Origin: Streptomyces sp. AJS327
GTDB lineage: Bacteria; Actinomycetota; Actinomycetes; Streptomycetales; Streptomycetaceae
Direction: 5' to 3'
Assembly: GCF_013450295.1 (NCBI RefSeq)
Contig: NZ_SKBR01000001.1
Location: 2,226,001-2,290,000 of the forward strand
Length of the DNA: 64,000 nucleotides
How positions within the stretch are numbered: the first letter of the stretch is position 1; the number at the start of each line of letters is the position of its first letter. The position numbers and the translations under genes are program-made. This document shows, one piece after another, positions 8,469 to 16,014 of this stretch. Under the pieces are notes generated by a model. That model had not been told where the DNA came from and made no database searches. It saw nothing but the letters and a program-made list of their open reading frames with translations.

Positions 8469-8482
8469 TGTCACATGTGACA
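8469..8482. promoter_or_regulatory. Perfect 14-bp palindrome, operator candidate
   Basis: TGTCACATGTGACA is identical to its reverse complement. It lies about 60 bp upstream of the SigR -35 box and far upstream of the MocR gene, a position that fits a regulator-binding site. The cognate protein is unknown. Confidence 0.5.
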
Positions 8483-8933
8483 GGGGATGTCGCTCACGGT
8501 CCGCATCCCTCAGACACGCAGTAACGGTCCGCCCGGTGAGCCAGAGGCGTACACTACCGCCCCACCCTTCCCCAGGCTAAATCCAGCCTGGGTCCCCGGG
8601 GTGGGGAGAGGTCACGGCCTCCCCGCGCATCCGCCACGGCGCACGCGGCCGGTCCGCGCGCCCTCCCCGCCACCGCCGCCCGACGAGGTCATCGCCGCGC
8701 TCGCCGCCGGTCATCGCGCTCCCCCGCCCGCCGGTGGCGCCCCACTCCCCACGCTGGCTCCGCCCCCGGCCGGGTCGCCGCGCGGCACCAGCCCGGGAGG
8801 TCCGCTCCCGGGATCCGGACCCCTCCTGGTGCCGCTTCCGTCGAGCGTGGCACGCTGTGGCCGGGAACCCCGCCCTGTTCATGGCCAGTTTTACGGGCGG
8901 TTTCATGGCCAGTCACGGGAAGGTGGACCGAAG

Positions 8934-10466
8934 ATGGCGCACTGGAACTCAGCCATCGGCGCGCCCCAGCTCGCCCGCCTCCTCGGCTCCCAGCAGCGCC
9001 CCCGCACCGTGGAAGGGGCCCGGGCGCCGGGCGCGCGCCCCCGTGCGGGACAGCGGACCCCGGCCTACCGGTCGCTCGCGGACGGCCTGCGGCTCCTCGT
9101 CCTGGAGGGCCGCATCCCCGTCGCCACCCGCCTCCCCGCCGAGCGGGAACTCGCCACCGCGCTCTCCGTCAGCCGGACCACCGTGGCCGCCGCCTTCGAG
9201 GCCCTGCGCGGGGACGGCTTCCTGGAGTCCCGCCGGGGCTCGGGGAGCTGGACCTCGGTGCCCGCCGGGAACCCGCTGCCCACCCGCGGGCTCGACCCCC
9301 TGCCGCCCGAGGCGTCCGGCAGCGTGATCGACCTCGGATGCGCCGCGCTGCCAGCCCCCGAACCGCACCTCAGCCACGCCTTCCGGGGCGCGCTCGACGA
9401 CTTCCCGCCCTACGCGCACACGCACGGCGACTACCCGGCCGGACTGCCCGCGCTCCGCGAGATCCTCGCCGACCGCTACACCGCGCGCGGCGTCCCCACC
9501 ATGCCCGAGCAGATCATGGTCACCACCGGCGCGATGGGGGCCGTCGCCGCGCTCGCCCGGCTGCTCACCGGACGCGGCGAACGCGTCGCCGTCGAGCACC
9601 CCTCGTACGCGAACATCCTCCAGCTGCTGCGTGACTCCGGCGCCCGGCTGGTCCCGGTGCCGATGGGGGAGGGGCTCTCCAGCTGGGACCTCGCGGCGTG
9701 GCGGCAGGTGCTGCGCGAGGCCGCCCCGCGAGCCGCCTACGTCGTCGCCGACTTCCACAACCCGACCGGGGCCCTGGCCGACGACGAGCGGCGCCGCGCC
9801 CTCACCTCCGCGGCCCGCTCCGCCGGAACCACCCTGATCGCGGACGAGACGATGGTGGACCTCGTCCTCGACGACCCGGGCTTCCCGTTGCCCCGGCCGG
9901 TCGCCGCCTTCGACTCGGGCGGCTCCACCGTCATCACCGTGGGCTCGGCCAGCAAGTCCGTCTGGGCGGGGCTGCGCATCGGCTGGGTGCGGGCGGCCCC
10001 GGAGGTCATCCGCGCGCTCGTCGCCGCCCGCGCCTACGCGGACCTCGGCACCCCGCTGCTCGAACAGCTCGCCCTCGCCCGCCTGATGGCCGGGGACGTC
10101 TGGGAGACCATGCTGGACGAGCGGCGCCGCCGCGCCCGCGAGAACCGGGACGCGCTGGTCGCCGCCCTCCGGGGGCACCTCCCGGAGTGGGAGTACGCCG
10201 TGCCGCACGGCGGGCTGACCCTCTGGGCCCGTACCGGCGGGCTCTCCGGTTCCCGGATCGCCGAGGCCGGGGAGCGGCTGGGCGTCCGCGTCCCGTCCGG
10301 ACCGCGGTTCGGCATCGACGGCGCCTTCGAGGGGTACATCCGGCTGCCCTTCACGACCGCCGAGCCGGTCGCCCAGGAGGCGGCGGCCCGGCTGGCCACC
10401 GCCGCCGCCCAGGTGCGGGCCGGTTCCGGGGGCGCCGCCGAGATCCCCCGTTCGTACATCGCCTGA
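8934..10466 (+). CDS. MocR-type (GntR/aminotransferase fusion) transcriptional regulator
   Basis: A 510-residue protein with an N-terminal GntR winged helix (about residues 40-110, LPAERELATALSVSRTTVAA) fused to a fold-type I PLP aminotransferase-like domain. The PLP-binding Lys is Lys341 in GSASKSVWAGLRIGW, and the DFHNPTG motif is present. MocR proteins use PLP or its adducts as effectors and often control vitamin B6, GABA or other amino-compound genes. The ATG at 8934 has AGGTGG seven nt upstream and was preferred over an upstream frame beginning at 8487. No obvious target gene lies nearby: the downstream gene is convergent and the divergent gene is rbpA. Confidence 0.9.
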   Translation: MAHWNSAIGAPQLARLLGSQQRPRTVEGARAPGARPRAGQRTPAYRSLADGLRLLVLEGRIPVATRLPAERELATALSVSRTTVAAAFEALRGDGFLESRRGSGSWTSVPAGNPLPTRGLDPLPPEASGSVIDLGCAALPAPEPHLSHAFRGALDDFPPYAHTHGDYPAGLPALREILADRYTARGVPTMPEQIMVTTGAMGAVAALARLLTGRGERVAVEHPSYANILQLLRDSGARLVPVPMGEGLSSWDLAAWRQVLREAAPRAAYVVADFHNPTGALADDERRRALTSAARSAGTTLIADETMVDLVLDDPGFPLPRPVAAFDSGGSTVITVGSASKSVWAGLRIGWVRAAPEVIRALVAARAYADLGTPLLEQLALARLMAGDVWETMLDERRRRARENRDALVAALRGHLPEWEYAVPHGGLTLWARTGGLSGSRIAEAGERLGVRVPSGPRFGIDGAFEGYIRLPFTTAEPVAQEAAARLATAAAQVRAGSGGAAEIPRSYIA

Positions 10467-10513
10467 GCGGCCGCCTGCCTGAGTGGCCGCGCGCGGGGGA
10501 GGGGCGGGCTTCG

Positions 10514-10546
10514 GGGGCGGCGGACGCTCGCCGCTGCCGCCGCCCC
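10514..10546. terminator. Terminator hairpin between convergent genes
   Basis: Perfect 10-bp arms 10514-10523 (GGGGCGGCGG) and 10537-10546 surround a 13-nt loop, between the MocR gene and the TraB/FtsK-like gene. Confidence 0.65.
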
Positions 10547-10553
10547 GGTGTCG

Positions 10554-12266
10554 TCACCCCCTGCGGGGTGAGAAGACCGGTCCCGGGCCGGAGCCGGGGG
10601 CGGGGGACGGGTCGCTCCCGGCCGCCTCCGGCTCCGCCGTGCGCTCCGGCAACAGGGCCCGTACCGCCTCGCGTTCGGCGGTCGTGCCGGAGGTCTCGTC
10701 GAACGGGTCCGGGGTCGGCGGGACCTGGAGCCGCAGCACCGGGCCGGAACCCAGTCGCGCGAAACCGCGCCCGGCCGGTGCCTCCGGTCCCGGAAGCGTC
10801 GGCGGCGCCTCGCCGAGCACCTCGGCGGCCCGCTCCGGCGACACCGCGCCCAGCACCACCCTGGCCCGGGCGTGCGCCCAGAGCGCCCCGCCCGGCCCCC
10901 CGGCGTCCCCGACCCCCCGCACGCCGACGCCCCCGCCGAACCCACCGGAGTCGCCCAGCCCACCGGGCTCGACGGGCCCGCCCGCGCCGACGCCGTCCGT
11001 CCGGTCGATCCCCTCGAACTGCTCGGCCACGGCCACGGTGACGCCCGCCGCCCGGCCGTGCCGCAGCGGCAGCCGCAGCAGCTCGCGCGGATCGCGTCCG
11101 CCCTCCGCCTCCGCCAGCTGCCCCAGCATCGAGGGACGGTCCACCAGCAGCCACAGCGGACGCCGCACGTCCGGGGGGACCGGCAGCCCCGCCTGACGGG
11201 CCCGGCTCACCTCCCGCAGCCGACGCTCCGTCTCGTACCCCAGCCACTCCAGCGAGGCGGCCACCCCCGCCAGGGAGGACTCCACGGCGAGCACCCCCGG
11301 CCGCCCGGAGAGGAAGGCGAACTCGCCACCGCAGCCGTCCACGACCAGGACGTCCCCGCGCCGCATCGCCTGTGTCGCGATCGAGCGCAGCAGGGTGCTG
11401 GTGCCGCTGCCCGGCGGCCCCACCGCCAGCAGGTGCGCCGCCGTCGAGCGCGGTCCCGTCCGCCAGATCACCGGCGGCACCTCGTACAGCGTGTCGGCGC
11501 CGGTGACCCGCACCGGCATCCGGCGCCACACCGCGTCCGGATCGGTGAGGCCGAGCACCGTCTCGCCCGGGGCGGTCACGAAGGGCTGCGCGCCGACGGT
11601 CGTGGGCAGCGGGCGCAGCGCCCGCATCGTCAGCCGGTTGCGCTCCTCGTCCCAGTCGAAGCGGTACTCGCGGGACCGGCCGCACTTCGCCACCAGCAGC
11701 CGTTCCACGCGCAGCCGTTCGGCGGGCTCGCCGTCCCGGAAAGAGGCGGGATAGCGCAGCAACAGCCGGGCGATCCGGCCCTCGGCGGTGAGGCTGGCGT
11801 CCTCCACGGCCCGCCGCCACGCGCCCCCGGCGGCGTAGAGCGGGTGCGGGCCCGGTTCGCCGGTCCGCGCGAAGTACGGGACGAGCGCCTCGTACACCGC
11901 CTGGAGCCGGGCCTCCCCGGCCGCATCGGGGCCCGCCTCGGCCTCCCGGTGCCCGGTCCCGCGCGCGCACCAGGCGGCGGCCGCGAGCAGTGCCACCGCC
12001 AGCAGCGCCGGTCCGTAGGGCAGCAGGCCGGTCAGCAGCAGGCAGACCGAGGCCAGGCCCAGGGTGGGTCCGCGCCGCTCACGCGGGGTCCGCGACCACC
12101 AGTTCCGCCCCGCCCGGCAGAGTCCGCCCAGTCCGCGCGCCAGGAACAGCAGCGGATGGAGGACGTCCAGCACGCCGTCGGTACCCGCGCGCAGGGCGCG
12201 CCGCCACCGCCGAGGAGGGTCCGCCGCCGCGCCGCCCGTCCCGGGTTTCCGTGCCCACCGGCCCAC
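10554..12266 (-). CDS. TraB/FtsK-like membrane ATPase with degenerate Walker motifs
   Basis: A 570-residue protein resembling TraB/FtsK-family translocases of Streptomyces conjugative elements. Two hydrophobic segments near residues 65-105 precede a RecA-like domain. The P-loop reads GPPGSGTST, so residue 289 is Thr where the nucleotide-binding Lys should be. The Walker B-like strand (LWLLVDRPSML) has Asp-Arg in place of Asp-Glu. ATP hydrolysis is therefore doubtful. A Gly-rich insert lies around residues 425-455. The GTG at 12266 was chosen because GAGGAG lies five nt upstream; a GTG two codons earlier has no spacing to that site. The gene lies 79 bp downstream of a 64-residue membrane protein gene, a pairing seen next to tra genes on integrative elements, so this may be a domesticated transfer module. 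Confidence 0.75.
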   Translation of the reverse strand: MGRWARKPGTGGAAADPPRRWRRALRAGTDGVLDVLHPLLFLARGLGGLCRAGRNWWSRTPRERRGPTLGLASVCLLLTGLLPYGPALLAVALLAAAAWCARGTGHREAEAGPDAAGEARLQAVYEALVPYFARTGEPGPHPLYAAGGAWRRAVEDASLTAEGRIARLLLRYPASFRDGEPAERLRVERLLVAKCGRSREYRFDWDEERNRLTMRALRPLPTTVGAQPFVTAPGETVLGLTDPDAVWRRMPVRVTGADTLYEVPPVIWRTGPRSTAAHLLAVGPPGSGTSTLLRSIATQAMRRGDVLVVDGCGGEFAFLSGRPGVLAVESSLAGVAASLEWLGYETERRLREVSRARQAGLPVPPDVRRPLWLLVDRPSMLGQLAEAEGGRDPRELLRLPLRHGRAAGVTVAVAEQFEGIDRTDGVGAGGPVEPGGLGDSGGFGGGVGVRGVGDAGGPGGALWAHARARVVLGAVSPERAAEVLGEAPPTLPGPEAPAGRGFARLGSGPVLRLQVPPTPDPFDETSGTTAEREAVRALLPERTAEPEAAGSDPSPAPGSGPGPVFSPRRG

Positions 12267-12345
12267 TGCCACTCCTCGGTTGTCGGCGGTCGTCAGCGGT
12301 TGTCAGGCCATCCCGGTGGTCCGGCGGGCGGGGCCGCCGGACCGG

Positions 12346-12540
12346 TCAGAGCTGGAGGCCGCCCAGCAGGCTGGCCAGGCTCTCGCTGCCCGCCCGGATG
12401 CCCGGGGCGACGGCGGTACCGGCGAGGAAGAAGCCGAACAGCCCGCAGACCAGGGCGTGCGAGAGCTTGAGGCCGTCCTTGCGGAAGAAGAGGAAGACGA
12501 TCAGGCCGAGCAGGACGACGCCTGAGACGGAGAGGACCAC
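12346..12540 (-). CDS. Small two-segment membrane protein (Spd-like)
   Basis: A 64-residue protein with a hydrophobic segment at residues 3-19, a short charged turn (RKDG) and a second hydrophobic segment at about 26-43 ending in GTAVAPGI. The GTG at 12540 has a perfect AGGAG six nt upstream; a longer frame to 12639 has a charged, unlikely N-terminus. The composition and size recall the small membrane proteins found next to TraB/FtsK genes on Streptomyces integrative plasmids. It is immediately upstream of the degenerate TraB-like gene and probably co-transcribed. That functional relation is inference. Confidence 0.75.
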   Translation of the reverse strand: MVLSVSGVVLLGLIVFLFFRKDGLKLSHALVCGLFGFFLAGTAVAPGIRAGSESLASLLGGLQL

Positions 12541-13392
12541 CGGGCACTCCTGATGTTGGGGACGTTCACCATGAGCTACTCCAACTTCACCGCATGTGTC
12601 GGAAGGATGAAACTGGCGAACGGGTTGTTTTCCGCCCATCGGACGAGCAAGGTCAGCCGCCGGTGTCCGGGAGCCGACCGTCCGGACCGGTGGGTGGCGG
12701 GCGGCGGTACGGAGACGGGGTCCGGCCCGGGGGCTCCGGGGTCCGGGTGGGGACGCCGTCCCGGTGACGGGGGAGACGCCGCGCGGACCGGTGGGCGGTT
12801 CACCGGGGGTGCGCGGGGAGCGGGGCGCCCCCCGGGGCCGGTGACGGTCGGTGACGGTGCCGCGCGTGGCCGCGCCGTGCGCGCCCGTCCTCCCGGGGTG
12901 GGCGCTGGGTTCCGTGGGCTGGCGCGCGGCGGTGACGGGGTCGGCCGGTGCGGACGGGAGAAGGCGCGGCGCGGGTCAACCGGCGGGCGGGTGGGGGTGG
13001 TTGGGGGAGGCCGGGTCGTGTAGGCCGCCGTAGGGCGGCGTGTCGGTCGAGTGCCGGGGGCGTCATGTCGTCGCGCTGGCGGAGGTGTTGGGGCCCGGTG
13101 GGTGTCGCGGGGGTGCGGAGGAGGGGGCGGCCCGCCGGGGAGGACGTCGTGGGCTCCCGCTTCCGGATGAACTCCCCGTCCCCGGCGACTCGATGGGAGG
13201 CGGGAACGCCATGGTCGCGGTGGGCGGTTCGCCGGTGGTGGGGCCCCGGCGAGCGTGCGGCCCGCGCGTGCCGAACGGAACCGCCCGCCGTGTGCGGGCG
13301 GTTGACGGCCGGGTGTCGTCCCGGGGCGGCGGCTCGTTGCTCGGGGAGGCGCCGTCCGCAGCGGTGCCGGACGCGGCGCTGAGGAGCGGGCG
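12541..13392. other. 852-bp gap with no supported gene, strongly G-rich on the plus strand
   Basis: The first 120 bp are comparatively AT-rich and probably hold the promoter of the minus-strand membrane-protein operon. The rest is GC-rich with G-runs on the plus strand, including a quadruplex-type motif at 12985-13007. Long open frames cross it on both strands, but they are Arg/Pro/Gly-rich and lack any family resemblance or Shine-Dalgarno. I treat it as non-coding. Confidence 0.55.
12985..13007 (+). other. G-quadruplex-type motif
   Basis: Four G-runs of 3, 3, 5 and 5 residues are separated by 1-, 1- and 5-nt loops on the plus strand. Confidence 0.55.
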
Positions 13393-14208
13393 GTGGCGAG
13401 CGGGGCGATGGTGGCGGAGAGCGGGGTGGCCCTCCGGGCGCGCGCGGTGACGGGCCTGACGGCCGGGCGTGAACCGGAGGTGCTGGCAGGGGAGTTGGGG
13501 GTGCCGCCGGAGCTGGTCGCGGGCTGGTGGGAGGAGTGGGAACGACGTGCCGAGGTGCGCCGCCCGAGCGGTTCCGGAGCGCACCGGCAGGGTTCGGCGC
13601 AGTTGCTGTCCGGGGATGAACAGGCCGCCGTGCGACGGGTGTTGGCGCACCACGCCCCGGGCGACTTCGGCTGGCGGGGTGCGCTGTGGACGCGGGACCT
13701 GGTGACCGAACTGCTGGCGGGGCTCTGCTCGGTACGGCTGACCCCGCAGACCGTCGGCCGGTACCTGAGCCGCTGGGGTGTGCGGGGTGAGCGTCCCGAC
13801 CTCGCGCCCTCGGCCGCGGCGGGTGACCAACTGGCCCGCTGGCGGGAGCTGGTGTGGCCCTCGATTCGTGCCACGGCCGCGGCGCAGGGCGCCTCGGTGC
13901 TGTTCCTCCGGGTGACGCCGGTGCTCCCGGAGGCCGGGGCGGCCCGGGGGGACCGTCCGGGGTGCGCGTTGTCCGTGCTGAACCCGGTGGGCACGATGTG
14001 GTTCGCCGCGTACGAGCACCGCTTCTCCGGGCTGGTCTGGACGGATTTCGCGGGCCGTCTGACGGCGGAGTTCAGCCTCGGGGCCCATGTGGTGGCCGCC
14101 CAGAGCGGGGTGTACGGCTCCAAGCGGACGCGGGCCTGGCTGGTGCGGAACGCCGACCGCCTCACCGTTCACTACCTGCCGGACGGCGGCGCGGCGCGCC
14201 GTCGCTGA
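13393..14208 (+). CDS. Degenerate IS630/Tc1-type transposase, probably domesticated or decayed
   Basis: A 271-residue protein whose architecture follows IS630-family transposases. An N-terminal HTH (residues 8-50) is followed by a second winged helix (about 75-125, LWTRDLVTELLAGL and TVGRYLSRWGVRGERP) and then a DDE-like fold. The catalytic residues appear lost. Where the family has a GDE-like motif the protein reads LFLRVTPVL, and where it has an LDNHRVH-like motif it reads VVAAQSGVYGSK, followed by the family-like TRAWLVRNADRLTVHYLP. The protein then ends, lacking the final SPDLNPxE block. No terminal inverted repeats or target duplication were seen. GTG at 13393 has GAGGAG six nt upstream, so it is probably translated, favouring a domesticated DNA-binding protein. 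Confidence 0.75.
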   Translation: MASGAMVAESGVALRARAVTGLTAGREPEVLAGELGVPPELVAGWWEEWERRAEVRRPSGSGAHRQGSAQLLSGDEQAAVRRVLAHHAPGDFGWRGALWTRDLVTELLAGLCSVRLTPQTVGRYLSRWGVRGERPDLAPSAAAGDQLARWRELVWPSIRATAAAQGASVLFLRVTPVLPEAGAARGDRPGCALSVLNPVGTMWFAAYEHRFSGLVWTDFAGRLTAEFSLGAHVVAAQSGVYGSKRTRAWLVRNADRLTVHYLPDGGAARRR

Positions 14209-14481
14209 CCGCTCCCGGGCACCGGCGTCCGGGCCTCGGGCGGGGCCACCGTCCGCTGGCGTCGCGTCGGCGAAGGGTGGTTGGCGGCCGGCGCGGTGGG
14301 GGCGGCGTACGGGGCGCTCCCCGGTCCGTGGCCGCGTGGGGGCCGCGGGCATATGTCCCCGGTGAACTGTGGTGTCCCGGCACATGGGAGCCCGACCCGC
14401 GCGTTCCTACCGTGTGGCGGCAGTCAACCGGCCGGCCACCCCTGGCCGCCCGTATCGCCCACCGGCCCGGAAGTGGTGACC

Positions 14482-16014
14482 ATGGCCGCCTCTACAGGCG
14501 CTTCCCCAACCCCCAGATCGCTCAAGCGAGTTGTCGCCGCGAGCGTCATCGGCACCACCGTCGAGTGGTACGACTTCTTCCTGTACGGCTCGGCCGCCGC
14601 GCTCGTCTTCGACAAGCTGTTCTTTCCCGACTCCGACCCGCTCGTCGGTACCCTCCTCGCCTTCCTCACCTACGCCGTCGGGTTCGCCGCCCGGCCCATC
14701 GGCGCCCTCGTCTTCGGGCACTACGGTGACCGCCTCGGCCGGAAGCGGCTGCTGGTGCTCAGCCTGCTGCTGATGGGCGGCGCCACCTTCGCGATCGGGC
14801 TACTGCCCACGCACGCCACCGTCGGCGGGTTCGCGCCCGTCCTGCTGACCATGCTGCGCCTGGTACAGGGCTTCGCGCTCGGTGGCGAGTGGGGCGGCGC
14901 GGTGCTGCTGGTGTCCGAGCACGGGGACGCGCGGCGCCGCGGCTTCTGGGCGTCCTGGCCCCAGACCGGCGCGCCCGCTGGGCAGTTGCTGGCCACGGCG
15001 GTCCTGGCGGTACTCACCGCGGTGCTCTCCGACGCGGCCTTCGAGAGCTGGGGATGGCGCGTTCCGTTCCTGCTGTCCGGCGTCCTCGTCGGGCTCGGAC
15101 TGTGGGTCCGGCTGGCCGTCGACGAATCCCCGGTGTTCAAGGAGGCGCTGGCCAGGGCGGAACGCGAACGCGCCGCCGAGACCGGGCGGTCCGCCGCCGA
15201 GGCCGCGAGGGCCCAGGACACAACCCAGGGCCCGACCCGGAACTCGGCCGGGAGCCCGCGGAGCGCCGAGCGTACCCCGCTGATCGCGGTGATGCGGGAG
15301 CACTGGCGGGACGTGCTGGTGGCCATGGGCGCGCGGATGGCCGAGAACATCAGCTTCTACGTGCTCACCGCCTTCATCCTGGTCTACGTCACCGACCATC
15401 TGGACCTGTCCCAGCAGACCGCGCTGAACGCCGTACTCATCGCCTCCGCCGTGCACTTCGCGGTGATCCCGCTCTGGGGAGCCCTCTCCGACCGGCTCGG
15501 GCGGCGTCCGGTCTACCTGATCGGCACCGTCGGCGTCGCGCTGTGGATCTTCCCGTTCTTCGCGTTGCTCGACACCGGGGACTTCGGCTCGATGGTGCTC
15601 GCCGTCACCGTCGGGCTGACGCTGCACGGCGCGATGTACGCCCCGCAGGCCGCGTTCTTCGCGGAGCTGTTCGCCACCCGGATGCGGTACTCGGGCGCCT
15701 CCATCGGCGCCCAGTTCTCCTCGCTCGCCGCCGGGGCCCCGGCGCCGATGATCGCCACGGCGCTGCTGGCCGACTTCGGGCACTCCGCGCCCATCGCGCT
15801 CTACGTGATCGGCGCGGCGGTGCTCACCGCGGTCGCGCTGGCCTTCGCCCAGGAGACCAGGAGCCGGGACCTGTCCAGCGTCGGTGAGTCCCGGAACGGC
15901 ACGGGGTCCGCGAACACCGGGCCGGATACGGCGAGTTCGGGAGAGGAGGAGCCGGGCGCGGAGCGGCTGGGGGACTCAGCCGTCGATCGCCCCGGCCAGT
16001 CGGTGCAGCCGTAG
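14482..16014 (+). CDS. MFS transporter, metabolite:H+ symporter (MHS) family
   Basis: A 510-residue twelve-helix transporter. The MHS hallmark VEWYDFFLYG is near residue 20, the MFS loop motif GHYGDRLGRKR near residue 80, and a second copy SDRLGRRP follows in the C-terminal half. A hydrophilic central loop (about residues 215-270) is rich in Ala/Glu. MHS members import carboxylates, betaines and related compounds with protons. The ATG at 14482 gives the standard N-terminus just before helix 1. It is convergent with the PucR-type regulator and overlaps it tail-to-tail by 39 bp. Its neighbours suggest uptake of 3-hydroxybutyrate or a similar acid, which is inference. Confidence 0.88.
   Translation: MAASTGASPTPRSLKRVVAASVIGTTVEWYDFFLYGSAAALVFDKLFFPDSDPLVGTLLAFLTYAVGFAARPIGALVFGHYGDRLGRKRLLVLSLLLMGGATFAIGLLPTHATVGGFAPVLLTMLRLVQGFALGGEWGGAVLLVSEHGDARRRGFWASWPQTGAPAGQLLATAVLAVLTAVLSDAAFESWGWRVPFLLSGVLVGLGLWVRLAVDESPVFKEALARAERERAAETGRSAAEAARAQDTTQGPTRNSAGSPRSAERTPLIAVMREHWRDVLVAMGARMAENISFYVLTAFILVYVTDHLDLSQQTALNAVLIASAVHFAVIPLWGALSDRLGRRPVYLIGTVGVALWIFPFFALLDTGDFGSMVLAVTVGLTLHGAMYAPQAAFFAELFATRMRYSGASIGAQFSSLAAGAPAPMIATALLADFGHSAPIALYVIGAAVLTAVALAFAQETRSRDLSSVGESRNGTGSANTGPDTASSGEEEPGAERLGDSAVDRPGQSVQP

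Larger units (their letters stand above)
8320..8933. other. Divergent intergenic region rbpA / MocR regulator
   Basis: This 614-bp region separates two divergent genes. It carries the SigR promoter at 8381-8408 and a perfect 14-bp palindrome at 8469-8482. The part from 8580 to 8930 is GC-rich with no recognisable gene; the in-frame extension upstream of the MocR start has no family match that I can see. Confidence 0.6.

Noticed and set aside
12576..14165. Long minus-strand open frame of over 500 codons opposite the transposase-like gene
   Set aside because: It is Arg/Pro/Ser-rich, has no family resemblance and no ribosome binding site, and covers the antisense of a better-supported gene. GC-rich DNA gives such frames by chance.
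13393..14208. Intact insertion sequence
   Set aside because: Catalytic residues and the C-terminal block are missing, and no terminal inverted repeats or target duplication were seen.
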